In this document: piece after piece, positions 1 to 7,775 of the stretch | Layout: every line of letters starts with the position of its first letter | Position numbering within the stretch: position 1 is the first letter of the stretch | The notes under the pieces: generated by a model | What the model saw: the letters and a program-made list of their open reading frames with translations, nothing else | Database searches by the model: none | What the model was told of the DNA's origin: nothing | Assembly: GCA_016865895.1 (NCBI GenBank) | Contig: VGNY01000003.1 | Coordinates: forward strand, 1 to 49,120 | Length of the DNA: 49,120 bases | From: Chloroflexota bacterium | GTDB lineage: Bacteria > Chloroflexota > Dehalococcoidia > GIF9 > UBA5629 | Direction: 5' to 3' | Position numbers and translations under genes: made by a program

Positions 1-143
1 CGGCCGGAGTTTCTATCCGATGTATTCTGGGAGAGAATCGTTCGAACCAGCACCGAAATCGGACTCTGCCGCGGCTGCCATTCACGCTTACCATACTCCG
101 CACTCAGTAGCTTGAGAATTTGTCCAACGCTCAGTCTAACCAT
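1..143 (-). CDS. Endonuclease III-like DNA glycosylase, 5' part only
   Basis: The minus strand reads open from an ATG at 143 to the window edge, giving about 47 residues. They match the N-terminal start of HhH-GPD base-excision glycosylases: a short amphipathic lead-in, then PISVLVRTILSQNTSDRNS, the characteristic ILSQNT..D block of the Nth/MutY family. Nth removes oxidised pyrimidines and cuts the abasic site. The catalytic Lys/Asp and any iron-sulfur cluster lie outside the window, so Nth cannot be told from a MutY-like or other HhH-GPD member. The gene diverges from prs. Confidence 0.75.
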   Translation of the reverse strand, partial: MVRLSVGQILKLLSAEYGKREWQPRQSPISVLVRTILSQNTSDRNSG

Positions 144-175
144 CTCACAATTATTATAACAAGCTTAGCCTCATT

Positions 176-214
176 CCCTCTCCCTCGACGGAAGAGGGCT
201 AGGGTGAGGGTGGG
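176..214. repeat. CCCTCTCCC/GAGGGTGAGGG type intergenic repeat
   Basis: A pyrimidine-rich CCCTCTCCC segment is followed by GAAGAGGG and AGGGTGAGGG. CCCTCT at 176-181 can pair with AGAGGG at 193-198. This resembles a short repeat often found dispersed in bacterial intergenic DNA. It lies between the nth-like start and the prs promoter; no coding sense is visible. Confidence 0.5.
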
Positions 215-241
215 ACACAATAACCCATTTGGTGCTATAAT
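212..241 (+). promoter_or_regulatory. Predicted sigma70-type promoter of prs-secA
   Basis: A perfect TATAAT at 236-241 is preceded by TGC, an extended -10. GGGACA lies at 212-217 with an 18-base spacer and matches TTGACA at four of six positions. The start codon of prs follows at 271 with GGGGTG just upstream as ribosome-binding site. The call rests on motif match and position only. Confidence 0.55.
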
Positions 242-270
242 TATCTCACTAAACCATGATGGGGTGACTA

Positions 271-1209
271 ATGGATGAACTGAAAGTTTTCACCGGCAAC
301 GCTCACCCAGTTCTAGCCCAGGCTATATGTGAATATCTGAGCATACCTCTGGGTAAAGCTGAGGTCTTCGAATTCCGCAACGAGAATATCTTCGTCCGCA
401 TCCTGGAAAACGTCCGTGAACGAGACGTCTTTGTTGTTCAGCCATTATCCTCGCCGGTCAACAAGAACTTAGTAGAACTCCTTATAATGATTGATGCCTT
501 TAAGCGGGCCTCTGCCGGTAGAATCACCGCCGTCATCCCCTACTACGCCTACGGCCGCACCGACAAAAAAGACCAGCCCCGAGTGCCTATCACTGCCAGG
601 CTAATAGCTGACCTACTTACCACCGCTGGCGCCAACCGCCTGCTAACCATAGACCTCCACGCTGCCCAAATTCAGGGCTTTTTCAACATACCGGTTGATG
701 AACTCACCGCTCTGTTTATCCTTAGCGATTACTGGAAACAGAAAGCACTGGATAACCTGGTAGTCGTCGCCACCGACATCGGCATATCAGCGCACGCCCG
801 TGACATGGCAGCCAAGCTTAACGCCCCGCTGGCTATCATCGAAAAGAGGCGAGTAGGTAATGTTGACACCACTGAAACCCTCGACATTATCGGTCAGGTG
901 GAAGGTATGCGTGCCTTAACCATAGACGATGAAATTGATACCGCCGGCTCTCTGGTCGGCGCTGTGAACACTCTATTAGAGCACGGCGCTACCGAAGTCT
1001 ACGCCTCCTGCACCCATCCTGTGTTCTCAGGTCCAGCTAAAGAACGAATAGATAAGTCACAAGTTAAAGAAGTAGTCGTCACCGATAGCCTCCCCGTTGG
1101 CAAAGACAAGATGCTGGACAAAATCACCGTCCTGCCCATAGCTCCGCTCCTCGGCGAAGCCATACACCGCATCCACACCGGCCTATCTATAGGCGCCATG
1201 TTCGAGTAG
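271..1209 (+). CDS. prs: Ribose-phosphate pyrophosphokinase
   Basis: Makes PRPP from ribose-5-phosphate and ATP for nucleotide, histidine and NAD synthesis in the cytosol. At 312 residues it is a normal length. Visible family marks are [13 protein letters not shown] (the usual YARQDRK-type ATP segment, modified), [18 protein letters not shown], the EKRR catalytic loop and the PRPP loop [11 protein letters not shown]. The usual PDxGGxxRA ribose-5-phosphate loop reads [12 protein letters not shown], a noticeable departure. secA starts 7 bases after the stop, so the two are probably cotranscribed. The function is secure; the altered loop may affect regulation or metal use. Confidence 0.93.
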   Translation: MDELKVFTGNAHPVLAQAICEYLSIPLGKAEVFEFRNENIFVRILENVRERDVFVVQPLSSPVNKNLVELLIMIDAFKRASAGRITAVIPYYAYGRTDKKDQPRVPITARLIADLLTTAGANRLLTIDLHAAQIQGFFNIPVDELTALFILSDYWKQKALDNLVVVATDIGISAHARDMAAKLNAPLAIIEKRRVGNVDTTETLDIIGQVEGMRALTIDDEIDTAGSLVGAVNTLLEHGATEVYASCTHPVFSGPAKERIDKSQVKEVVVTDSLPVGKDKMLDKITVLPIAPLLGEAIHRIHTGLSIGAMFE

Positions 1210-1216
1210 AAAAATT

Positions 1217-3883
1217 ATGCTTAAGTGGCTCGGTAGCCTTGTTGATTCCAACGAAAAAGAACTGAAACGTCTTGAGCCTATTGTAGACGAGATAAACTCG
1301 CTTGAGCCTAATTTCCAGAAACTCAGCGACGCTGAACTCCGCGCTAAGACCGATGAGTTCAAAGCCCGTCTAAAAAATGGCGAGACGCTGGATGATATAC
1401 TGCCTGAAGCCTTCGCCGCCGTCAGAGAAGCCGCCAGACGTACTATAGGTGAACGCCACTTCGATGTCCAGCTTATGGGTGGCATCGTCCTCCACCAGGG
1501 AAAAATCGCCGAGATGAAAACCGGCGAAGGTAAAACCCTGGTTGCCACCCTACCTCTATATCTAAATACCCTCAGCGGCGACGGTTGCCACCTCGTCACC
1601 GTCAACGATTACCTGGCACGGCGAGATGCCTACTGGATGGGACCCATATACCATGCCCTCGGCCTTACGGTCGCCAGCATCTATCCCCCACAGAGCCCCG
1701 CCGAGCACCTGCCAGCTCGCCTTTATGACCCCGACTACACCGATGAAAAGGACACACGCTGGCCCCACTTTCGACCCATCACCCGCCGCCAGGCCTACGA
1801 AGCCGATATAACCTACGGCACCAACAACGAATTCGGCTTCGATTACCTCAGAGACAACATGGCCATAGACCTGTCTCAATATGTCCAGCGTCCGCTTAAC
1901 TACGCCATCGTAGACGAGGTGGATAACATACTTATTGATGAAGCCCGTACGCCGCTAATAATCAGCGGTGCTGCCGAAGAAGCCACTGAAAAATACAACA
2001 TCTTTGCTCGACTGGTCCCCCAGCTCAAACAAGACGAAGACTACACCATTGAAGAAAAGGAACGCCAGACCTACCTAACCGAATCAGGCATGACCAAGCT
2101 GGAAAGATGGCTGCGCCGCGATGGCTTGCTCAAAGCCCCAAGTCTCTATGACCCGGCCAACTACGGTCTCAATCAGTACATGGAAAATGCCTTGAAAGCC
2201 CATGCTCTGTTCAAAAGAGACCGTGACTACGTAGTCAAGGACGGGCAGGTTATCATTGTTGATGAGTTCACCGGCCGGTTGATGTTCGGTCGGAGATACT
2301 CAGAAGGGCTACATCAGGCCATTGAAGCCAAAGAAAGGGTCAAAATTCAGCGTGAAAGCATAACTCTAGCCACCATCACCTTCCAGAATTACTTCCGACT
2401 CTACAAGAAACTGGCTGGCATGACCGGCACCGCCGCCACCGAAGCCGAGGAGTTCCACAAGATTTACAAGCTTGAAGTTGTCGTTATACCCACAAACAAA
2501 CCGATGATTCGCATTGACAACCCCGACCAGATTTACAAGGACGAAGAGACCAAATTCAAAGCTGTCGCCAGGGAGATTGAAAACCTCCACCAGCAGGGCA
2601 CGCCGGTGCTCATCGGCACCGTCTCCATCGAGAAATCCGAGCTTTTAAGCGATATCCTAAAAAGGAGAGGCATACCTCACGAGGTGCTCAACGCTAAAAA
2701 CCATGAGAAGGAAGCCGGCATTATCGCCCAGGCTGGCCGCGTAGGCGCTGTCACCGTGGCTACCAACATGGCCGGGCGTGGTGTCGACATTATACTTGGA
2801 GGTAAAAAGCCTGAAAAACCAAAACGCGAGGATTTCCAGGACGAAGAAGAATGGCAGAAGGAACTCAAAAAATGGCAAAGGGAAGAACGGGAATGGCAGG
2901 AGGAGCATGACAGGATAATTCAGCTCGGCGGTCTTCACGTCGTCGGCACTGAGCGCCACGAAGCCAGACGCATTGATAACCAACTCCGCGGCCGCTCTGG
3001 AAGGCAAGGCGACCCCGGCAGCTCCCGTTTCTACGTCTCGCTGGAAGACGATGTTGTCCGTCGCTTTGGCGGCGACCGCATCAAAGGCTTCATGGACTGG
3101 GCTGGCTTCGATGAAAACACGCCTATCGAGCATTCCATGGTCAGCAAAAGCATAGAAAACGCTCAGGTGAAGGTCGAAGGCTACCACTTCGATATCCGCA
3201 AACACCTGGTTGAATATGACGACGTGGTCAATAAGCACCGCGAGGTAATCTATGCCGAGCGCAGGAAAATCCTTGAGGGCGCTGACCTCAAGGCGAACAT
3301 ACTGTCTATGGTTCGGGGGGAAATCGAAAAAACGGTAGCCGCTCACTGCGGCAGCGAGTTAATGGAGCCAGATTCTGCCGGCTTAATCGAAGACCTTGCC
3401 ACCATTTTCCCACCAACACCTGAACTCAACCCCAACACCCTATCTCAGATGAAGCCAAAACAAATCACTGATAAGTTGATTGACTATGCCGGGCAATTGT
3501 ATGAGCAGCGAGAAAAAGAGATAGGCACTGAAAACATGCGGCTGCTGGAAAGACTGGTGATGCTCCGAGCCATTGACAGCTTATGGAAAGACCACCTCAC
3601 TGCCATGGACCACCTTCGTCAGCAGGCTGGCCTTTTTGCCATGCGGCAGATTGAGCCCATAGTCGTCTACAAAAAAGAAGGCCACGCATTCTTCGAGAGC
3701 CTCATCGCCGGCATCAATTATGAGGTCGTCCACACCATTTACAAGGTCAACATCACCGTCAAAGAAGCCCCCGCTCGGAGGCAACCCCAGAGAGCCGCCG
3801 TCCCCGCCGGCAGAAAAGTCGGCCGCAACGAACCCTGCCCCTGCGGCTCAGGCAAAAAATACAAACACTGCTGCGGCAGATAA
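1217..3883 (+). CDS. secA: Preprotein translocase ATPase SecA
   Basis: Motor ATPase that drives unfolded preproteins through SecYEG. The 888 residues include Walker A ([17 protein letters not shown]), the [19 protein letters not shown] Walker B region, the GTAAT linker region, [14 protein letters not shown] and [10 protein letters not shown] helicase motifs, and a C-terminal SEC-C zinc motif [15 protein letters not shown]. An extra stretch (roughly YPPQSPAEH to RPITRRQ) sits in the first nucleotide-binding domain, and a charged [11 protein letters not shown] segment lies before [12 protein letters not shown]. Both look like lineage inserts. The last 18 codons plus stop are duplicated exactly 741 bases downstream. 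Confidence 0.97.
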   Translation: MLKWLGSLVDSNEKELKRLEPIVDEINSLEPNFQKLSDAELRAKTDEFKARLKNGETLDDILPEAFAAVREAARRTIGERHFDVQLMGGIVLHQGKIAEMKTGEGKTLVATLPLYLNTLSGDGCHLVTVNDYLARRDAYWMGPIYHALGLTVASIYPPQSPAEHLPARLYDPDYTDEKDTRWPHFRPITRRQAYEADITYGTNNEFGFDYLRDNMAIDLSQYVQRPLNYAIVDEVDNILIDEARTPLIISGAAEEATEKYNIFARLVPQLKQDEDYTIEEKERQTYLTESGMTKLERWLRRDGLLKAPSLYDPANYGLNQYMENALKAHALFKRDRDYVVKDGQVIIVDEFTGRLMFGRRYSEGLHQAIEAKERVKIQRESITLATITFQNYFRLYKKLAGMTGTAATEAEEFHKIYKLEVVVIPTNKPMIRIDNPDQIYKDEETKFKAVAREIENLHQQGTPVLIGTVSIEKSELLSDILKRRGIPHEVLNAKNHEKEAGIIAQAGRVGAVTVATNMAGRGVDIILGGKKPEKPKREDFQDEEEWQKELKKWQREEREWQEEHDRIIQLGGLHVVGTERHEARRIDNQLRGRSGRQGDPGSSRFYVSLEDDVVRRFGGDRIKGFMDWAGFDENTPIEHSMVSKSIENAQVKVEGYHFDIRKHLVEYDDVVNKHREVIYAERRKILEGADLKANILSMVRGEIEKTVAAHCGSELMEPDSAGLIEDLATIFPPTPELNPNTLSQMKPKQITDKLIDYAGQLYEQREKEIGTENMRLLERLVMLRAIDSLWKDHLTAMDHLRQQAGLFAMRQIEPIVVYKKEGHAFFESLIAGINYEVVHTIYKVNITVKEAPARRQPQRAAVPAGRKVGRNEPCPCGSGKKYKHCCGR

Positions 3884-3932
3884 ATACCAATATCAAAACT
3901 GTATTGATATTTCTCCAATATTATGATATACT
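3827..3932 (+). repeat. Direct repeat copy 1: secA 3' end plus downstream promoter
   Basis: Bases 3827-3884 (the last 18 codons of secA, its stop and one A) recur without mismatch at 4568-4625. The similarity continues, diverged and with a one-base indel, through the promoter ending at 3932 (matching 4674). The two copies flank vapBC. The arrangement suggests target-site or attachment-site duplication, or tandem duplication, at the secA 3' end. Confidence 0.9.
3904..3932 (+). promoter_or_regulatory. Predicted vapBC promoter
   Basis: TTGATA at 3904-3909, a 17-base spacer and TATACT at 3927-3932, with TG one base before the -10. Transcription would start near 3939, about 30 bases before vapB. 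AAGAGGG at 3956-3962 serves as ribosome-binding site. VapBC promoters are usually repressed by their own antitoxin complex; the AT-rich stretch after the -10 could be the operator, which is inferred. Confidence 0.65.
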
Positions 3933-3968
3933 ATTTTTATTATAAAATATATATTAAGAGGGCTTAAA

Positions 3969-4172
3969 ATGAAAACACTAATTGATATACAAGATGACTT
4001 GATGAATGAGCTACTAAAGGAAACGGAGGTCAAAACGAAGAAGGAAGCTGTTATCACTGCCATAAAAACCTATCTCAGCTTAAAAAAGAGGCAGAGGCTG
4101 GCATCGCTCATCGGCAATTATGAATTCGGATACACGGCGCAGGATTTAGAAAGAATGAGGACTGATGGATAA
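3969..4172 (+). CDS. vapB: VapB-type antitoxin
   Basis: A protein of 67 residues with a ribbon-helix-helix start (MKTLIDIQDDLMNELLKETEVKTKKEAVITAI, quoted only as its run of positions 1-32) and a LKKRQRL segment, then a C-terminal tail GNYEFGYTAQDLERMR that would bind the toxin. It overlaps vapC by 8 bases, the usual coupled arrangement. The family binds its own promoter and neutralises the VapC RNase. Assignment is by fold pattern and context; the exact subfamily is open. Confidence 0.85.
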   Translation: MKTLIDIQDDLMNELLKETEVKTKKEAVITAIKTYLSLKKRQRLASLIGNYEFGYTAQDLERMRTDG

Positions 4173-4566
4173 AGTAATAGTTGACACCTCAGCCTGGATA
4201 GAATCTTTTCGTCCCTCAGGTGAAGCCAAGCTAAAAGAAATTCTCAAAGAGTTAATATCCGATGGGGAAATATTCCTACCCGGCATCATAAAAACAGAAT
4301 TACTACGAGGAACAAAGTCAAAGAAAGAATTCCAGATGCTCAATGAGCTCTTAGACAGCCTGACTTACCTCTCTGTAGAAGACGATTTCTGGGGTCGATT
4401 AGCCAAATTCTCCTTTAACCTCCTTCGAGAAGGCATCACCGCCCCTCTAACAGACACCTACATTGCCCTTCTAGCGATCGAAAAAAATGCGCCGCTCCTC
4501 CATCGTGACACCCATTTTGATTTGATAGCCCAGAAAACCGGGCTTAAAATATTGGAAGTTAAATAA
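4165..4566 (+). CDS. vapC: VapC-type PIN-domain RNase toxin
   Basis: A PIN-domain protein of 133 residues. [12 protein letters not shown] holds the first acidic metal ligand, [13 protein letters not shown] the conserved Glu, and [29 protein letters not shown] the later Asp residues. PIN toxins cut tRNA or rRNA using Mg2+ and stop growth when released from VapB. All acidic positions expected for activity are present, so it looks intact. The stop codon at 4564-4566 falls two bases before the duplicated secA tail. Confidence 0.9.
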   Translation: MDKVIVDTSAWIESFRPSGEAKLKEILKELISDGEIFLPGIIKTELLRGTKSKKEFQMLNELLDSLTYLSVEDDFWGRLAKFSFNLLREGITAPLTDTYIALLAIEKNAPLLHRDTHFDLIAQKTGLKILEVK

Positions 4567-4567
4567 A

Positions 4568-4674
4568 AACGAACCCTGCCCCTGCGGCTCAGGCAAAAAA
4601 TACAAACACTGCTGCGGCAGATAAAACCTACAGTCTTCAACTTGATTGATATTTCTCCCTACTTCTGACATACT
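4568..4674 (+). repeat. Direct repeat copy 2: orphan secA tail plus promoter
   Basis: Bases 4568-4625 are identical to 3827-3884 and would still encode [18 protein letters not shown] and a stop, but no start codon or secA body precedes them. The reading frame is closed by the vapC stop. From 4626 the copy diverges but keeps a TTGATA-17-CATACT promoter matching the one before vapB. This is a non-coding relic that now provides the leader for the next gene. Confidence 0.9.
4646..4674 (+). promoter_or_regulatory. Predicted promoter, duplicated copy
   Basis: TTGATA at 4646-4651, 17 bases, CATACT at 4669-4674. It shares TTGATATTTCTCC and GACATACTA-like bases with the vapB promoter. It would give an 85-base leader before the small gene at 4767, which has a strong AAGGAGGAG ribosome-binding site. 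Confidence 0.55.
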
Positions 4675-4766
4675 AATTCTAATAAACGTGATGGACTTGG
4701 AGAGATTGAGCAATTGACATCTCAACTCCAAGCTGCGGTAGAAAGGAACAGACACAAGGAGGAGAC

Positions 4767-4988
4767 ATGAGCCAAATCAAAGAACCAGCAAAGGTTGAAA
4801 TTAAAGTAGGACTTTCTATCAAAGATTTGATTACCGCTCTCCGAGGATTAAATGACGAGGACAGAGAGTTCTTTATTGAAAACCTCCTAGCTGCAACCAA
4901 TCCTGAATACTTGGAAAGCATTAGAGAAGCAAGAGAGGAATACAAAGAAGGAAGAACCGTTCCCTTTGAAAAGGCGTTCAAGGGATAG
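4767..4988 (+). CDS. RelB-like orphan antitoxin, putative
   Basis: A protein of 73 residues. The first part (VEIKVGLSIKDLITALRGL) could form a small dimerisation or DNA-binding unit. The tail YLESIREAREEYKEGRTVPF with FEKAF resembles the toxin-wrapping helix of RelB/Phd-type antitoxins. A clear AGGAGGAG lies 6 bases before the ATG. No toxin gene follows: the next gene is another antitoxin-like protein. It may be an orphan, or may act on a toxin elsewhere. Recognition rests on the C-terminal pattern only. Confidence 0.55.
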   Translation: MSQIKEPAKVEIKVGLSIKDLITALRGLNDEDREFFIENLLAATNPEYLESIREAREEYKEGRTVPFEKAFKG

Positions 4989-5008
4989 GTCAAATCTGAA
5001 TGAAGTGA

Positions 5009-5014
5009 TATACT
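5009..5014 (+). promoter_or_regulatory. Possible -10 element upstream of hicB-like gene
   Basis: TGATATACTAAT at 5007-5018 contains TATACT with an extended TG and repeats the -10 wording seen before vapB and at 4669. No convincing -35 lies upstream. The gene starts 30 bases further on. Confidence 0.35.
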
Positions 5015-5043
5015 AATCTCAAGTAACCCAAGAGGTAATTGAA

Positions 5044-5268
5044 ATGAAGAATTATCGTTTCTCAATAATCGTAGAAAAGGATGAAGATGGCTATTTCGTC
5101 TATTGTCCAGACCTTCAGGGCTGTTACACACAAGGCGACACTTTCGAAGAGGCTATGGCGAATATAAAGGACGCTATCAAGCTTCACATAGAAGACCGCT
5201 TGGCAAGTAACGAGCCTATCACCACCTCGGAGATTGTCAGCCTCTCCAGCTTAGAGGTAACGGCTTGA
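5044..5268 (+). CDS. hicB: HicB-family antitoxin, no HicA partner
   Basis: A protein of 74 residues with the HicB/UPF0150 partial RNase H-like fold: FSIIVEKDEDGYFVYCPDLQ, then GCYTQGDTFEEAMANIKDAI and a helix LHIEDRL. HicB normally neutralises the mRNA interferase HicA and often carries a C-terminal DNA-binding domain, which is absent here. No HicA-like double-stranded-RNA-binding fold is encoded up- or downstream, so this is a solitary antitoxin. GAGGTAATTGAA precedes the start. Confidence 0.85.
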   Translation: MKNYRFSIIVEKDEDGYFVYCPDLQGCYTQGDTFEEAMANIKDAIKLHIEDRLASNEPITTSEIVSLSSLEVTA

Positions 5269-5395
5269 GACAGATATTACTGGCGAATAAATTATTGAAC
5301 TGGAAGATATTCAGTTTAGGCTTCATCGTGATTAAGAGCAAGAGATTGAGATAGCATGATATCCGGGCTTTGGCAATTCGATTTTGGAGAGTGGT

Positions 5396-6379
5396 ATGAG
5401 CTATCACATCCTGCTTACTAAACTCGTTAATTTCAAGGTATGTTTAGAAAGAGGAACCTACGGGGGAATCTATTCAACCGGTTCTCCAAAGTCTGAACAA
5501 ATGAACGCCGAGGTCATAGCAGGATTTGCCGGGATCAAAGCAGGCGATTTTGTGTTGTTTTATGTCAAAAATGAGGGGATTTATGGGCTATGGAAAATCA
5601 CAAGCGATCCTTTTTATGATGACGAACCACTCTGGAATGACCCGGACCAAACCTTTCCCTATAGAATTTGTTTTGAACCAGTCGTGCGAGAATTTAGCCG
5701 TCCGATTGCTCTGAGTGACATACTGGATCTCAGGGACAAAGGCAAGATTTGGACATTTGATTTAACGACGTTTACTAAGAAAAGCCACTATCCTATTACC
5801 ACTGAGGAAGGCAAGGAACTAATTCGATTATTGCTCAGGAATAATCCGATTTACGCTCCCCCTAGGCCAATACCGAATCCTTACCTACCAGTGACAACAA
5901 GGCCTTTGCCGATACAATTAGATTATGACAAAAAGGGACGTTTGATTTACGAAGGCTATCTTAACGCTTGGTTTATGCAAGCTTTCGCCAAGGGTAGACT
6001 AAAAGGACTTATTGGCGACTACAGCGATTTCATAAATCACGTCCCAACCTCGTTCAATAAAGTAATGGACATTTTTCTGACCCATGTGACAAATATTGAT
6101 GGAGTTGACATTCTTCATAAATTCACCTGTATTGAACTAAAAACGGGTACTGTAACAGAAGAAGATTTGAATCAGATCGTAATGTATGAGAATTGGCTGA
6201 TAAGGAAACTTGCACAGGGTGATTCAGAAATGGTCCAAAGCATACTCGTTGGTTTTGAGTTCGACGAAAAGGTTCTGAACTATCGGGAGAAAAGAAGAAT
6301 AATTGAAGAAAAGACAGTAAGATTACTGAAATACACAGTGGATAGGGAAAGGCGCCAAATTACTCTCAATGAAGAATAG
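5396..6379 (+). CDS. EVE-like domain fused to NucS-like PD-(D/E)XK nuclease
   Basis: I chose the ATG at 5396 (327 residues) because GGAGAG lies just before it; an in-frame TTG at 5384 is less likely. Residues 1-125 resemble an EVE/PUA-like domain (GIKAGDFVLFYVKNEGIYGL, then LWND, FPYRICFEP), a fold that reads modified bases in defence proteins. After a proline-rich linker, residues 180-300 look like a NucS-type nuclease: an N-terminal Glu in LIYEGYLNAWF, Asp in KVMDIFL, the E-x-K of CIELKTGTV, and Q...Y in DLNQIVMYENW. It may be a type IV-like restriction enzyme. It is followed 8 bases later by a zinc-ribbon gene. Domain calls are by motif only. Confidence 0.7.
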   Translation: MSYHILLTKLVNFKVCLERGTYGGIYSTGSPKSEQMNAEVIAGFAGIKAGDFVLFYVKNEGIYGLWKITSDPFYDDEPLWNDPDQTFPYRICFEPVVREFSRPIALSDILDLRDKGKIWTFDLTTFTKKSHYPITTEEGKELIRLLLRNNPIYAPPRPIPNPYLPVTTRPLPIQLDYDKKGRLIYEGYLNAWFMQAFAKGRLKGLIGDYSDFINHVPTSFNKVMDIFLTHVTNIDGVDILHKFTCIELKTGTVTEEDLNQIVMYENWLIRKLAQGDSEMVQSILVGFEFDEKVLNYREKRRIIEEKTVRLLKYTVDRERRQITLNEE

Positions 6380-6387
6380 GAGGTAGT

Positions 6388-6615
6388 ATGGGAAAATATA
6401 AGTGTTCAATTTGCGGCTATAGTGGAAGCGAGTTGATATTTGAGCTTAACGATTACACCTATTGTCTGGCTTCAAACGAAGAGGATCCTGAATTCATCGA
6501 TAATTGTCCAACTTGGGTAAATGATAATGGACCTGGAGATTCAGAAATTGGCGAACCAGTTGGATGTCCTAAATGTCATGCATGGGGCGTAGATAAGTTC
6601 GAGGCTACTGAGTAA
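6388..6615 (+). CDS. Small zinc-ribbon protein of unknown function
   Basis: A 75-residue protein with a YKCSICGYSG knuckle near the start and a second PVGCPKCHAWGVDKF knuckle near the end, enough for one four-cysteine zinc ribbon. The middle is acidic (NEEDPEFIDN). An AGGAGG lies 5 bases before the ATG, and the nuclease gene ends 8 bases upstream, so it is probably co-translated. It may be a partner or adaptor of the nuclease; this is inferred from position. Confidence 0.65.
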   Translation: MGKYKCSICGYSGSELIFELNDYTYCLASNEEDPEFIDNCPTWVNDNGPGDSEIGEPVGCPKCHAWGVDKFEATE

Positions 6616-6622
6616 GATAGAC

Positions 6623-7302
6623 ATGGCTTGGAAGAGCACGACCATTGACGTATGTAAAGAAGAAGGTCGACAAACCATTGGATACGATATAGCCCCGGCA
6701 CATCCTGAAGTTATACAGAACGATGCTCGGCGTATACCACTTCATGACGACTCTGTGGATATGGTATTCATAGATTCACCCTATTCCGACAACATAAATT
6801 ACTCCGACCACCCAGACTGCATCGGCAAGATTTCGTGTGAGGACGAACGTTTCTTCGAAGAGCTTGACAAAGTTGCGGCTGAGATACACAGGATTCTTAA
6901 GCCTGGCAAAGTAATGGCTTGGCTAATTGGTGACCAATGGGTTAAGAAAAAATTTACAGCCGTAGGCTTCAAATTATATGAGCGCCTGTGTAAATACTTC
7001 GAAACTGTAGATGTTATTTCCATAGTCAGAAGAGGGCAAACTTCAAATACAGGGCTTTGGCACAATAGAGCAAGAAGGTTTAACTTTTATCTCCGCGGCT
7101 TCAAATACCTCTTTATAATGCGCAAGCCCATAATCGAAACTGAGAAAGACGAGCAAAACCGCTCGGTAAAATGGGCTAGATACGAGAGAGGCGAAACGAA
7201 GAAAAGAAGTAAAACCAAAAGTGCTTCTTCAATCACGGCAACCCCGACTGGGAGTGGATAAAGGAACGGATTGAGCATTATAATAAAGTGAGCGAAGCAT
7301 AG
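6623..7302 (+). pseudogene. Truncated and frameshifted N4/N6 DNA methyltransferase
   Basis: The open frame 6623-7261 holds a DNA methyltransferase core: TTIDVCKEEGRQTIGYDI (the end of the AdoMet-binding region), VDMVFIDSPYSDN (motif IV, DSPY instead of DPPY/SPPY) and IHRILKPGKVMAWLIGDQW. The residues normally preceding TT, the DPFxGSG of motif I, are missing; before STT the frame reads only KIDMAWK and has no good start. Near 7199-7215 the frame seems to slip by -1: the current end is a low-complexity tail, while the next frame reads protein-like KCFFNHGNPDWEWIKERI and stops at 7302. It is probably a decayed modification enzyme. Confidence 0.7.
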
Positions 7303-7325
7303 ATAATTCGGAGAGAATAGAGTTC

Positions 7326-7517
7326 ATGAAACAACCAAAAAGCGAATTCATAACTGACGCCAACGGCAAGAAGAAGGCGGTGATTCTAGATATAAGCCTT
7401 TATCAGGAAATTCTGGAAGACTTGGAAGACCTTCGCCTTTTGGCCGAAAGAAAAGACGAAGCCACAATTCCCCTCAGTGAAGTGGAAAAGAGGCTAAAGG
7501 CACGTGGCCTCCTATGA
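7326..7517 (+). CDS. Phd/YefM-type antitoxin
   Basis: A 63-residue protein. KSEFITDANGKKKAVILDIS followed by LYQEILEDLEDLRLLAER is the typical prevent-host-death pattern, in which a short beta unit recognises DNA and a long helix binds toxin. The tail IPLSEVEKRLKARGLL is the toxin-binding segment. It overlaps the RelE gene by 14 bases. The pair forms a complete type II toxin-antitoxin module, and the antitoxin should also repress the pair. Confidence 0.85.
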   Translation: MKQPKSEFITDANGKKKAVILDISLYQEILEDLEDLRLLAERKDEATIPLSEVEKRLKARGLL

Positions 7518-7767
7518 AGTCAGAATAACCCACTCAGCAGAGGAAGAGCTTCTTAAGCTTGATAAATCTGTAGTCCCCGCTGTCTGGCAAAAAATAAAGG
7601 CGTTGGCAGAACAACCAAGGCCAAGACAATGCAGAAAGTTGAGAGGGACAGAGAAATCATACCGTCTTAGAGTAAGGGGCTATCGCATTGTCTATACTAT
7701 CGACGACAAGCAAAGACTAGTTACAATCGTAGCCATCCGACATAGAAGGGAAGTATATCGTGGGTGA
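7504..7767 (+). CDS. relE: RelE/ParE-family toxin
   Basis: An 87-residue protein starting at GTG 7504 inside the antitoxin gene. YEVRITHSAEEELLKLDKS, then KLRGTEKSYRLRVRGYRIVY and a closing IVAIRHRREVYRG are the classic RelE fold signature; the basic residues in the last strand act in ribosome-dependent mRNA cleavage. It appears intact. Its TGA overlaps a GTG of the downstream polX frame, so read-through coupling to polX is possible. Confidence 0.9.
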   Translation: MASYEVRITHSAEEELLKLDKSVVPAVWQKIKALAEQPRPRQCRKLRGTEKSYRLRVRGYRIVYTIDDKQRLVTIVAIRHRREVYRG

Positions 7768-7775
7768 GGAGGCCA

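Noticed and set aside
2657-3346. 229-codon open frame on the minus strand within secA
   Set aside because: It lies wholly inside secA, has no family pattern and its composition follows from the codon bias of the sense gene.
5269-5395. Possible HicA toxin or other small gene after hicB
   Set aside because: All three frames were read; only short stop-ridden pieces appear (for example one of about 19 codons starting at 5356), and none resembles the HicA fold.
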